This document shows, piece by piece, positions 1 to 7,286 of a stretch of DNA of 22,288 bases. The notes beneath the pieces were generated by a model, which had not been told where the DNA came from, searched no databases, and saw nothing but the letters and a program-made list of their open reading frames with translations. Both the position numbers and the translations under genes were made by a program. The stretch comes from CAJXVY01 sp031580995 (lineage in GTDB: Bacteria; Actinomycetota; Actinomycetes; Actinomycetales; Microbacteriaceae): assembly GCA_031580995.1 (NCBI GenBank), contig JAVLCC010000016.1, forward strand, positions 1-22,288, given 5' to 3'. Positions within the stretch are counted from its first letter, which is position 1. Each line of letters starts with the position of its first letter.

Positions 1-1011
1 AATCACCTCGGTGAGTTTTTCAACGCCAAAGCGAATTGGGTCAACAACTGGTAGGCCATAAGTTTTTTCTAATTCCGCCATTTGTGTAAGCGCATCTGTT
101 TCTTCAAAGCCTGAGCTGTTCACACTGATTCCAATGCAGCGGATATCAGGGTTGGTGCGCTTGCCGATGTCCACGGTTTTATCAATCACCTCTTGGATGC
201 TCGGCAGATCAAAATCAGGCCAACCTTTAATTTTTTCCCTGCCCAATTCAGTGCAGACAACAAAGACATCGGGCTGGCTCCCCATCAGTAATCCCATGCT
301 GACAGCTGCAAAGCCGGGATGCTGTAGTGATCCTTGCCCTTCGATGATGTCCCAGTGATCTGGATTGTTATCAGGAGATAACACCTCTGCAGCCCCCGAA
401 ATGAAATCCGCCACCACCGAATCAATTGGCATTCCACTTCCAGAGATCAAGATGCCCGTTTGACCAGTCGCCCTGAAAGATGAATCGATGCCTTTTTGTT
501 TAAGTGCTCTGTCAATTGCCAAGGCCGTGTATTTTTTGCCCAATGCGCAGTCAGTGCCAACGGTGAGCAATCTCTTGCCGGTGCGCTTTATGCCAGTACC
601 AACTGGGATATCACTTGGTGGAGTTCTGACATCAATCAATCTCTGACCCGTTTTTTGCGCAAGCTCAACAAGTTTGGGATTGTCATTGAGTTTGGTGTGA
701 ACCCCCGCTGCAATGTCCATCCCCGATTCCAGTGCTTCGGTTAGTACCTTTATCCAGTTCTCTGGAATCCCACCACCAACAACGCTGGTGCCGATAACTA
801 AAGTCTTTGCTCCTTGGGAAGCTGCCTGTTGGATATCCATTTTTGGTAATCCGATATCAACAGTCCCTCCCTCGAGATTCATTTGACCCAATGAGTCTTC
901 CCCGCGCCAATAGGCGATTCCTGCTCCAGTTTTGGCATAGGTGGGAGAGGTTTCCTCTCCTAAAAAGATCAGGTAGGGGGATTTCAGTTGAACTGTTTTT
1001 AGTGAAGACAT
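1..1011 (-). CDS. DUF1611 family protein, DgcN-like N-acetyltransferase (3' end beyond window)
   Basis: Reading the minus strand from the ATG at 1011 gives 337 codons without a stop down to base 1, so the C-terminus lies outside the window; the family is about 340-360 aa, so little is missing. The protein begins MSSLKTVQLKSPYL and matches the DUF1611 pattern: a P-loop-like stretch GTDCALGKKYTAL near residues 154-166, then EGQGSLQHPGFAAV near residues 227-240, then GSQPDVFVVCTELGREK. DUF1611 proteins were long unassigned; some are now called DgcN, an acetyl-CoA-dependent D-glutamate N-acetyltransferase that works with the enolase-superfamily racemase DgcA. That role here is inference from family. 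A dgcA-type gene would be expected just left of the window. No clear ribosome binding site precedes 1011, which fits a short or absent leader. The family call is firm; substrate is uncertain. Confidence 0.8.
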   Translation of the reverse strand, partial: MSSLKTVQLKSPYLIFLGEETSPTYAKTGAGIAYWRGEDSLGQMNLEGGTVDIGLPKMDIQQAASQGAKTLVIGTSVVGGGIPENWIKVLTEALESGMDIAAGVHTKLNDNPKLVELAQKTGQRLIDVRTPPSDIPVGTGIKRTGKRLLTVGTDCALGKKYTALAIDRALKQKGIDSSFRATGQTGILISGSGMPIDSVVADFISGAAEVLSPDNNPDHWDIIEGQGSLQHPGFAAVSMGLLMGSQPDVFVVCTELGREKIKGWPDFDLPSIQEVIDKTVDIGKRTNPDIRCIGISVNSSGFEETDALTQMAELEKTYGLPVVDPIRFGVEKLTEVI

Positions 1012-1020
1012 GCAATTCCA

Positions 1021-1050
1021 TTTCTACCAACGTGAGTTTTTGAAAACCAA
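1021..1050 (-). promoter_or_regulatory. Possible sigma70-type promoter of the DUF1611 gene
   Basis: On the minus strand TTGGTT (1050-1045) and TAGAAA (1026-1021) are separated by 18 nt. The -10-like box ends 9 nt before the ATG at 1011, so the transcript would be nearly leaderless. This agrees with the missing Shine-Dalgarno sequence. Both boxes are imperfect, so this is a weak call. Confidence 0.3.
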
Positions 1051-1088
1051 CTGGCTGTTCGCCCAGCATACTCTCCCTATTTTTTACT

Positions 1089-2495
1089 ATGGAAAGCGCT
1101 AAAAATAGGGCGTATAGTGTCACGGTGAGCTCTACTGCGCCAAGCGAAAAAAGGCTTCGACCAGCACAGACTGTCGTACTGGCCTTTGGGTCTGTTGCAA
1201 TCATCGGAACACTGCTTTTATTAATCCCCGCATCAACCGTTGAGGGTGAAACAACTGACATTGTGACTGCCTTTTTCACCGCAGTTAGTGCTGTTTCCAT
1301 TACTGGGCTGACCGTTGTTGACACAGCCACCCACTGGACCTTTTTTGGTCACTTGGTGATTTTGGTTTTGATTCAGCTTGGAGGGTTGGGAATCGTTGCC
1401 TTTGCCTCTTTGGTGGGGCTATTAATCTCTGGAAGGTTGTCTTTGAGGGATCGATTGAACACCTTGGGTGAGGCAAGAGTTAGTGGATTTAATAATGTGC
1501 CTGCACTTTTGAGAACAATTTTGTTGCTGTATGTCGGCTTTGAAATCTTGATGAGTCTTTATTTGACCGCCGTGTTTTATTTCGGTCACGGCAAAGATTT
1601 CTTGGAAGCGCTTTGGTATGGAATCTTTCACACAATCAGTGCTTTCAATAACGGAGGGTTTTCAATCTTTGAAGGCTCCTTCACAGGCTTCGCCTCTGAT
1701 TTTTTCGTGATTGCTCCAGTCGCCATTGCGGTGATAGTTGGAGGGTTGGGTTTTCCAGTTTTGATTGAACTTCACGAAAGACTGCGCAAATGGTTTTATA
1801 ACCGAGGGGAAAAACAAAAAAAGTTTTCGTTGCACTCAAGAATTACCTTGATCACTTCCGGTGTCTTGCTTGCTGCAGGAGGAATCTTCATTGGTTTATT
1901 GGAGTGGAATAACGAAAAAACCCTGGGGCAACTGAACCCATTTGAAAAAATCTACAACACCTTTTTTGCATCGGTTATGACCCGAAGTGGGGGACTGAAC
2001 TCAGTAGATATTGGTGAGATGGAAAGCGCCACCTGGTTGGGGCAGAGCTTTTTGATGTTCATCGGCGGCGGCAGTGGTTCAACTGCTGGTGGCATCAAGG
2101 TCACCACCATCGCTATTTTGTTTTTCATTATCTGGACCGAGATCCGTGGAGAGACTGCTGTGAATGTTGCAGACAGAAGACTTCCAAGATCTATTCAAAG
2201 GCAAGCTTTGACGCTTATCTCTCTTTCCGTTTTCACAATTTTGATTTCAACAATCGTGATTGTCGCAGGCACTGGAATCCAAACCGACAGGGTTTTATTT
2301 GATGTTGTCTCCGCAACCGCGACGGTTGGTTTGTCAACCGGTGCTGTTGGGGAGTTTCCTGATTGGGCAAAGGTTTGGATGACAGTGTTGATGTTTGTTG
2401 GCAGACTTGGACCTGTGGTTGTTGCAAGTGCCCTGGCGCTTCGCATCACGCAGCGCCATTATGAACTACCGAAAGAGAGGCCACTAATTGGCTAG
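1089..2495 (+). CDS. ktrB: TrkH/KtrB-type potassium uptake membrane subunit
   Basis: This is the K+ translocating subunit of a Trk/Ktr system, an integral membrane protein built of four M1-P-M2 repeats. In the 468-aa reading the four filter loops are visible: SITGLTVVD (Gly73), AFNNGGFS (Gly190), TRSGGLNS (Gly302) and ATVGLSTG (Gly414). The glycine-rich GGGSGSTAGGIKVTT at 326-340 is the flexible intramembrane gate of KtrB/TrkH. Length suits KtrB (about 445 aa) better than long TrkH forms. The ATG at 1089 has no ribosome binding site; GTG at 1125 (Val13) follows a good -10 box at leaderless distance and leaves a 456-aa protein. The stop overlaps the ktrA start by 8 nt, so the channel and its regulatory ring are translationally coupled. 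Function is secure; the start is not. Confidence 0.93.
   Translation: MESAKNRAYSVTVSSTAPSEKRLRPAQTVVLAFGSVAIIGTLLLLIPASTVEGETTDIVTAFFTAVSAVSITGLTVVDTATHWTFFGHLVILVLIQLGGLGIVAFASLVGLLISGRLSLRDRLNTLGEARVSGFNNVPALLRTILLLYVGFEILMSLYLTAVFYFGHGKDFLEALWYGIFHTISAFNNGGFSIFEGSFTGFASDFFVIAPVAIAVIVGGLGFPVLIELHERLRKWFYNRGEKQKKFSLHSRITLITSGVLLAAGGIFIGLLEWNNEKTLGQLNPFEKIYNTFFASVMTRSGGLNSVDIGEMESATWLGQSFLMFIGGGSGSTAGGIKVTTIAILFFIIWTEIRGETAVNVADRRLPRSIQRQALTLISLSVFTILISTIVIVAGTGIQTDRVLFDVVSATATVGLSTGAVGEFPDWAKVWMTVLMFVGRLGPVVVASALALRITQRHYELPKERPLIG
1090..1118 (+). promoter_or_regulatory. Candidate promoter inside the 5' end of the longest ktrB frame
   Basis: TGGAAA (1090-1095; 4 of 6 matches to TTGACA) and TATAGT (1113-1118; 5 of 6 matches to TATAAT) are 17 nt apart. 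The -10 box ends 6 nt before an in-frame GTG at 1125, the spacing expected for a leaderless transcript starting at that GTG. If this is the promoter, the true KtrB start is 1125 rather than 1089. Confidence 0.4.
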
Positions 2496-3177
2496 AGCAA
2501 CTAGGAGTCCCCGCCCTCGCAGGCAGGTGCACGCAAATGTGTTGGTTATTGGCTTGGGACGATTTGGCAAGGCGATCGCAAGAGAGCTCATGAAAAACGG
2601 TCACGAGGTTTTAGGCGTTGACACAGATGAGCAAATAGTTCAGCAGATGAGTGCTGAGCTAACTCAGTGTGTGAAAGCTGACACCACTCAGGATGCTGTT
2701 TTGAAAGAACTAAGCGTGAAAGATTTTGACTCTGCGGTGGTGGCAATTGGTGCTGACATTGAAGCCAGCATTTTGACAGCCAGCATGCTTTTACAAAATG
2801 GAGTGGAAAACGTTTGGGCAAAGTCCAACTCGGAGCCTCACGGAAGGATCTTGAGGCAACTGGGTGTGAAAAATGTGGTCTTCCCCGAAAAAGACATGGG
2901 TCACCGCGTAGCCCACATGGTCAGTGGTGAGAGTTTGGACTATGTCCCAATCGATGAGGATTTTGTGATGGTGAAAGCAGAAGCGCCATCCGAGTTCAAT
3001 GGCAAAAACCTGGCTGATCTCAAAATCCGCTCAACACATGGAGTCACTGTTGTTGCAACCAGCAAAGGTGATGGGCAATATCAACCAGCTTTCCCCGAGA
3101 CGATTATTGAAACTGGTGATGTTTTAGTGGTCGCAGGTCAAACTCGACAAGTTGATAAGTTCTGCTCGATTGGCTAG
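2488..3177 (+). CDS. ktrA: TrkA/KtrA-type RCK regulatory subunit of potassium uptake
   Basis: This is the cytoplasmic nucleotide-binding ring subunit that gates KtrB. It begins at a TTG (2488) lying inside the end of ktrB. A purine-rich GAGAGG sequence about 8 nt upstream is a reasonable ribosome binding site. The 229-aa protein has an RCK-N Rossmann domain: NVLVIGLGRFG at residues 17-27 gives the GxGxxG loop, and Asp45 in GVDTDE would bind the adenosine ribose. An RCK-C domain covers about 145-229 (VKAEAPSEFNGKNLADL and TGDVLVVAGQTRQVDKF). A basic N-terminal extension, ARATRSPRPRRQ, precedes the Rossmann fold and has no known role. The size is that of single-RCK KtrA/TrkA proteins rather than the duplicated E. 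coli TrkA. The stop overlaps the next gene by the same 8-nt motif. Confidence 0.93.
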   Translation: MARATRSPRPRRQVHANVLVIGLGRFGKAIARELMKNGHEVLGVDTDEQIVQQMSAELTQCVKADTTQDAVLKELSVKDFDSAVVAIGADIEASILTASMLLQNGVENVWAKSNSEPHGRILRQLGVKNVVFPEKDMGHRVAHMVSGESLDYVPIDEDFVMVKAEAPSEFNGKNLADLKIRSTHGVTVVATSKGDGQYQPAFPETIIETGDVLVVAGQTRQVDKFCSIG

Positions 3178-3592
3178 GAAACCATTGAAGTTTGTTCCAG
3201 TTGTTTTGATTTGGGTTTTATCCCTGGGTCTTGTGGTGCCATCAATGTTTTTTTATCATCCCGTAAATGAGGTCTTTATTTCCTCGGTGGGAATGATGCT
3301 TGTTTTGATGCTTCTGATTTCCTGGGTGGGGTTGAGATTACAGCCAAAGAAATTCAGTGGTTTTCTGGGCCTAGCCGTGGTCAGCGGAGTCAGTGGATTT
3401 ATGGCCAATCAGGGGTTTGATGCTATCTATGTTGTGTTTTTCGCACCCCTTGGTGGCAGATGGGATGGCGTTATAGAGATAGCCATTGTTGGCGGGTTTT
3501 TATTCTTATTCGCCCTGATCAACTTGCTTTTTTGGCCTAAGCGCAAGGTATATGCCCAAACCGACAATGGGGAAGATCCCCAAAACCCATAA
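3170..3592 (+). CDS. Small membrane protein of unknown function, third gene of the K+ uptake operon
   Basis: I do not recognise a family. From the TTG at 3170 the protein is 140 aa, starts MARKPLKFVPVVLIWV and has about four hydrophobic segments (near residues 7-28, 35-55, 63-93 and 100-122), ending in a polar tail, WPKRKVYAQTDNGEDPQNP. An upstream TTG at 3152 would add six residues. The 3170 start is preferred because it recreates the TTGGCTAG overlap seen at ktrB/ktrA and gives another M-A-R start. No Shine-Dalgarno sequence is visible, so translation probably depends on ribosomes finishing ktrA. The position suggests an accessory or partner of the K+ system, but that is inference. The 3' end overlaps the convergent copC-like gene by 87 nt. 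Confidence 0.7.
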   Translation: MARKPLKFVPVVLIWVLSLGLVVPSMFFYHPVNEVFISSVGMMLVLMLLISWVGLRLQPKKFSGFLGLAVVSGVSGFMANQGFDAIYVVFFAPLGGRWDGVIEIAIVGGFLFLFALINLLFWPKRKVYAQTDNGEDPQNP

Positions 3593-4054
3593 CCATTCAG
3601 TGTCAAGCCCAGGTTGGGTCTCAGAGTCGTTTAGAGACTCTATTGCCGATGAGCAGTCCGTTCCAGGGACCAATCCGTTTGATTGGTGACCACTTGTGTT
3701 TTCAACGGTGAATCTTTGGATGCCTGTTATTGGGTGACCATCACCACTTACAACTCTCCAGCTGATGGTGTAATCACCAGGGGTGTCCAAATCCACCTGA
3801 GTTGAAACTAAATCCCCATCACTAAATGCACAGGAGTTGTTTTGAAGCTTCGATTCTTCTCCAACAGGACCGATAACCAATATTTCGTTACCTTCGCCAA
3901 TTCCTAAAACATCGTCTGAAAACCTAAGCTCGATATCGATAATCCCAGCCTCAACGGTCTCTCCCTCGCTTGGGTTTGCATCAACCAGCTGGTCGTGAGC
4001 CTGGGCGGGGGATGCGAATATAAGCAATAGTGCTGTCAGAGCTATGATTCTCAT
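3506..4054 (-). CDS. CopC-domain copper-binding protein with C-terminal membrane anchor
   Basis: The ATG at 4054 gives 182 aa; a TTG at 4060 would add two residues and is less likely. Residues 1-19 are a Sec signal peptide ending AQA. Cleavage would expose His20 as the new N-terminus, followed by DQLVDANPSEGE, the classic CopC start. Asp105 and His107 in VVSGDGHPITG supply the other ligands of the Cu(II) histidine-brace site. A hydrophobic helix near 155-172 followed by RPKKQ anchors the protein outside the membrane. CopC proteins bind extracellular Cu(II), often with CopD; no CopD domain is fused or adjacent here. The gene is divergent from the oxidoreductase at 4088 with only 33 bp between starts, and its 3' end overlaps the convergent membrane-protein gene. 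Confidence 0.85.
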   Translation of the reverse strand: MRIIALTALLLIFASPAQAHDQLVDANPSEGETVEAGIIDIELRFSDDVLGIGEGNEILVIGPVGEESKLQNNSCAFSDGDLVSTQVDLDTPGDYTISWRVVSGDGHPITGIQRFTVENTSGHQSNGLVPGTDCSSAIESLNDSETQPGLDTEWLWVLGIFPIVGLGIYLALRPKKQVDQGE

Positions 4055-4087
4055 ACACAAAACCCTAACCCGAGAACGAAAGTGATT

Positions 4088-5047
4088 ATGTCCATTAAAT
4101 GGGGATTAGCAGGACCAGGAAAAATAGCGGGCCAGGTTGCCACTGATCTATCTGGAATCGATAAGAAATTCACAGCTGTTGCCAGCAGAGACAAAGCGAA
4201 AGCCCAGGCTTTCGCTGACACCCACGGGGTTTCAAAAGTTTATGGAGAATACGCCGAGATGTTTGCCGATAAAGACATAGATGCTGTTTATATTGCAAGC
4301 ATCAACACTCAGCATTTTCCAATTGCCAAGCAGGCCTTGGAAGCTGGCAAGCATGTCTTAGTTGAAAAGCCTTTCACTTTGAACGCTAGCCAAGCCAGAG
4401 AGCTATATGACTTGGCAAATTCCAAGGGTTTATTGATTATGGAAGCGCTTTGGTCAAGGTTTTTAGATCACTGGCTAAAACTTCCAGAGATCGTAGAGAG
4501 CTTGGGAGGGGTTAGCTCCATAGAGGCTGATTTCTCAGTTGAGATAACTCATGTGAAAAGGCTCACTGAATTGGAACTTGGCGGGGGAGCACTGTTGGAT
4601 TTAGGGGTTTATCCACTGAGTCTTATTCAGATGCTTTTAGGAAAGGCGACGGGCATAAACGTTCAGGGCGAAACCCAGAATGGGGTTGATAAAAACCTCA
4701 AGGCTGAGCTTAGTTATGAAAAAGCAGCTGCCGTTTTCACAACCGGATTTGATTCCAATGGAGCGGTAACGGCAAAGATAATCTGCAGCAATGGGCACAT
4801 CGAAATCAAATCTAGGTTTTATGAGCAAGCTGAGCTAACAGTGTTCAATGAGCAGGGTGAAAAGCTCTCAGATATCACTCCAGAGCACCCCGGCAGAGGA
4901 ATGCAAGAGCAGTTTGTTTGGTTTGAGAAGGGGGTTCAAGCAGGTAAATTAGAGCTAGAGAATTTCACCCAGCGAGATTCGTTGGATGTGTTGGAAATGA
5001 TGGATGACATCCGCAATCAACTTGGGGTCATCTACCCGGGAGAGTAA
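4088..5047 (+). CDS. Gfo/Idh/MocA family NAD(P)-dependent oxidoreductase
   Basis: The ATG at 4088 is chosen over the in-frame GTG at 4082; it gives 319 aa. The N-terminal Rossmann fold starts KWGLAGPGKIAGQVATDL, and VASRDKAKAQAFA is the second-strand region. The family motif EKPFTLNA contains the conserved lysine of the active site. EALWSRFLDHW and LLDLGVYPLSLIQMLLG resemble the trans-1,2-dihydrobenzene-1,2-diol dehydrogenase / D-xylose dehydrogenase (NADP+) branch. The exact sugar or diol substrate cannot be told from sequence. The last base of its TAA is the first base of the next gene's ATG (TAATG at 5045-5049), so it is coupled to the dacB-like gene, although the two functions are not obviously related. 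Confidence 0.88.
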   Translation: MSIKWGLAGPGKIAGQVATDLSGIDKKFTAVASRDKAKAQAFADTHGVSKVYGEYAEMFADKDIDAVYIASINTQHFPIAKQALEAGKHVLVEKPFTLNASQARELYDLANSKGLLIMEALWSRFLDHWLKLPEIVESLGGVSSIEADFSVEITHVKRLTELELGGGALLDLGVYPLSLIQMLLGKATGINVQGETQNGVDKNLKAELSYEKAAAVFTTGFDSNGAVTAKIICSNGHIEIKSRFYEQAELTVFNEQGEKLSDITPEHPGRGMQEQFVWFEKGVQAGKLELENFTQRDSLDVLEMMDDIRNQLGVIYPGE

Positions 5048-6546
5048 TGAATCCACTAGAGCATTGGAAATCAATTCTGTCTGGAGCAGTGGGTGGCGGG
5101 GTAGTGCTGGCTTTAGTAATTGGTGGGCTTAGTAGCGGCAGTGAACCCGCAAATGTTGCTGAAGAGACTCCCGATGAAACAGTCGAGATTGAGCCCGATA
5201 CTCCAGAAACCGACGATGCTGAGCAAGAGCCTGATGAGACCGAGCCAGAGCCTGCTTTATGCTCGCTTGAGGAAATAGAGAGCGATCCAAGAATCTTGCA
5301 ATTGCAAGCAGCTGTTTTAGACCCTCAAACAGATGAAATGCTCTATGACATCGGAGCAGATGTTCCATCAAGAACCGCTTCTGTTATGAAACTGCTCACC
5401 GCAGCCGCAGCGATTGAAACCCTGGGACCGAACTACAGAGTGAAAACAAGGGTTTATGCAGATGCTGAAGACCCAAAAAAGATTTATCTAGTCGGGGCGG
5501 GGGATGTGACTCTGAGTCGAACCGCTCCCGGTCAGCAGAGTATTTATCGAGATGCCCCAAAGCTTTCAAGCCTAGGTTTTCAGATAAACCAATACGTTTC
5601 TGAATTGGAGCCAGTTGAACCAGAAGAACCTGAACAGCCAAATCAGCCAAATCAGCCAAACCCGGTCCAGCCTGAGCCAGAGCCCGAGGAGTTCACCCAA
5701 GAAATCACTGAGATTGTTCTAGACAGCACTTTATGGGGAGGTGTTGATGGAAGTGGTCAGTGGGAGAAAAACTGGAACCCCGAAGGAATCAATGATGGCT
5801 GGATGAGTCAGACAAGCGCATTGCAGGTTGATGGGGATCGTGAAAAACCCTCGCAGCTAAATTCCCAGCGAAGTGAGGCACCAGTGGAAAGAGCGGGTAT
5901 TTGGTTTCAAGAGGCCATTGGGGAAAATGCCCAGAATGCCGAGTTGAGCTATGGCGAGGCCCCCGCAGATGCTATTGAAATCGCAAGTGTTTTGAGTGAG
6001 CCAATCAAAGAGTGGATTCGAATCATGCTGTTGCGAAGTGACAACACCGTTGCTGAAGCCTTAGCAAGGCTGGTTGCATATGAGGTTGGTCTGGATGGAA
6101 GTGATTTCGGTTCCCTCACAGATGCTTATAAGACTGCACTTTCTGGCACGGGTTTGAACACCGGGGAGCTGTTGATTGAGGATGGAAGTGGGCTAAGCGC
6201 CTATTCGCAAGTTTCCCCCAAGTTTGTCGCTGAGTTGATGGATTTGGTGGTCAGTGGTTATCCAAGTTTTGAAATCATTTTGAATTCACTTCCAGTGGCG
6301 GGTGAGAGTGGTTCTTTAGAAAATCGCTTCGATGAGTCAGAGATATCAGATGCCGCAGGAAATGTTTTAGCGAAAACAGGCTGGATTAGAACTGGCTACA
6401 CCCTGGCGGGAACCATGACCGCCAAAGACGGAACAGATTTAGTCTTCGCGGTTTATAACCTGGGAGATGTTTCAATTCCCAACAGGGAAGCACTGGATGA
6501 ATTGGTTTATGGAATCTATGACTGCGGAGCAGATCTAGGAAACTAA
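5047..6546 (+). CDS. dacB: D-alanyl-D-alanine carboxypeptidase/endopeptidase, PBP4 (S13) family
   Basis: This penicillin-binding enzyme trims or cuts peptidoglycan stem peptides outside the cell. All three serine-hydrolase motifs are present: SVMK (Ser112, Lys115), SDN (331-333) and KTG (443-445). Residues 11-29 form a membrane anchor or uncleaved signal. A very acidic, Pro/Glu/Thr-rich linker (about 34-70) separates it from the catalytic domain. A second Pro/Glu/Gln-rich stretch (about 187-216) sits between the SxxK and SxN motifs, in the domain-II/III insertion typical of PBP4; part of it is a 9-nt tandem repeat. At 499 aa it is of normal S13 length. The start overlaps the upstream stop by 1 nt, and its stop overlaps the convergent SDR stop. 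Confidence 0.92.
   Translation: MNPLEHWKSILSGAVGGGVVLALVIGGLSSGSEPANVAEETPDETVEIEPDTPETDDAEQEPDETEPEPALCSLEEIESDPRILQLQAAVLDPQTDEMLYDIGADVPSRTASVMKLLTAAAAIETLGPNYRVKTRVYADAEDPKKIYLVGAGDVTLSRTAPGQQSIYRDAPKLSSLGFQINQYVSELEPVEPEEPEQPNQPNQPNPVQPEPEPEEFTQEITEIVLDSTLWGGVDGSGQWEKNWNPEGINDGWMSQTSALQVDGDREKPSQLNSQRSEAPVERAGIWFQEAIGENAQNAELSYGEAPADAIEIASVLSEPIKEWIRIMLLRSDNTVAEALARLVAYEVGLDGSDFGSLTDAYKTALSGTGLNTGELLIEDGSGLSAYSQVSPKFVAELMDLVVSGYPSFEIILNSLPVAGESGSLENRFDESEISDAAGNVLAKTGWIRTGYTLAGTMTAKDGTDLVFAVYNLGDVSIPNREALDELVYGIYDCGADLGN
5635..5661 (+). repeat. dacB: Three 9-nt tandem units encoding Gln-Pro-Asn
   Basis: CAGCCAAAT, CAGCCAAAT and CAGCCAAAC follow each other in frame inside dacB and encode Q-P-N three times within a Pro/Glu-rich insertion. 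Slippage could change the copy number without shifting the frame. Confidence 0.85.
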
Positions 6547-7235
6547 AACTTATCCGATGCGAGATCTGTCTCGTCGTTTATCAGGGCATCGACAACTCGT
6601 TTTATTACATGCTCAACAGTCATTCCCTCTGGAAACTTAGGTGATTCACCAGCAATAGCCCTGTCTGCCAAGCCTGATTCGGTGTGGCCAGGTCTTGCAT
6701 CAATTACTCTGATGCCGTGTTTTCTGGTTTCTTTCCCCAGTCCTTCCAAGAAACTTCTCATTGCTGTTTTTGAAGCTGCGTAGGAAATCAACCCTGGAAA
6801 TGTTTGCTCTGCGACCACTCCGCTGAAACTAAGAACAAACGGATCGTTTCCGCGCTCTTTGGATTTTTGTAAAGCTGGCAATAACTCACTTATAAGCCTC
6901 ATTGGCCCAGTGGTGTTTATATTAAAAAGCTTATCCCTTGCCTCAGCGGTCAGCTCACCCGCAGGACCGAAGGCAACAACACCGCTGGCGTTGATGATTC
7001 CATCCAGTTCGGTGTCACTTGTCAATAAATACTGAGTCAGGGTTTCTATGCTCTCTGGGTTTTCAAAATCCAAAAGCAGTCTCACCGATGCCCGATTGGG
7101 AATCTTGGCCGCTGAGTCATTGGATGTTGCAGTTGCCAAAACATTGGCACCCTGATCTGAGAGTTGATTGACAAGCTCTGTTCCAAAAGCTCCAGAACCA
7201 CCGGTTACCAGTATTGTTTTTCCTCTTAATTCCAT
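6543..7235 (-). CDS. Short-chain dehydrogenase/reductase (SDR)
   Basis: A 230-aa classical SDR. The nucleotide-binding TGGSGAFG lies at residues 11-18. INASGVVAFG corresponds to the NAG region, LSFSGVV carries the catalytic serine position, and SYAASK gives the Tyr-x3-Lys pair. ARPGHTESGLADRA follows, as in this family. ATATS after the second strand suggests no acidic NAD-selecting residue, so NADP use is possible but not shown. The substrate is unknown. The gene converges on dacB with their stop codons interleaved (CTAA at 6543-6546), leaving no room for a terminator between them. Confidence 0.88.
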   Translation of the reverse strand: MELRGKTILVTGGSGAFGTELVNQLSDQGANVLATATSNDSAAKIPNRASVRLLLDFENPESIETLTQYLLTSDTELDGIINASGVVAFGPAGELTAEARDKLFNINTTGPMRLISELLPALQKSKERGNDPFVLSFSGVVAEQTFPGLISYAASKTAMRSFLEGLGKETRKHGIRVIDARPGHTESGLADRAIAGESPKFPEGMTVEHVIKRVVDALINDETDLASDKF

Positions 7236-7286
7236 AGCCGTGACAACCCTTGGAATGTTTTATCTATTCCAGTTTGAATTTTGTTA

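Noticed and set aside
857..1330. 157-codon minus-strand open frame across the ktrB start region
   Set aside because: It overlaps the DUF1611 gene in another frame and the antisense of ktrB. Its C-terminal half is a shifted reading of the real protein, and no family features are seen.
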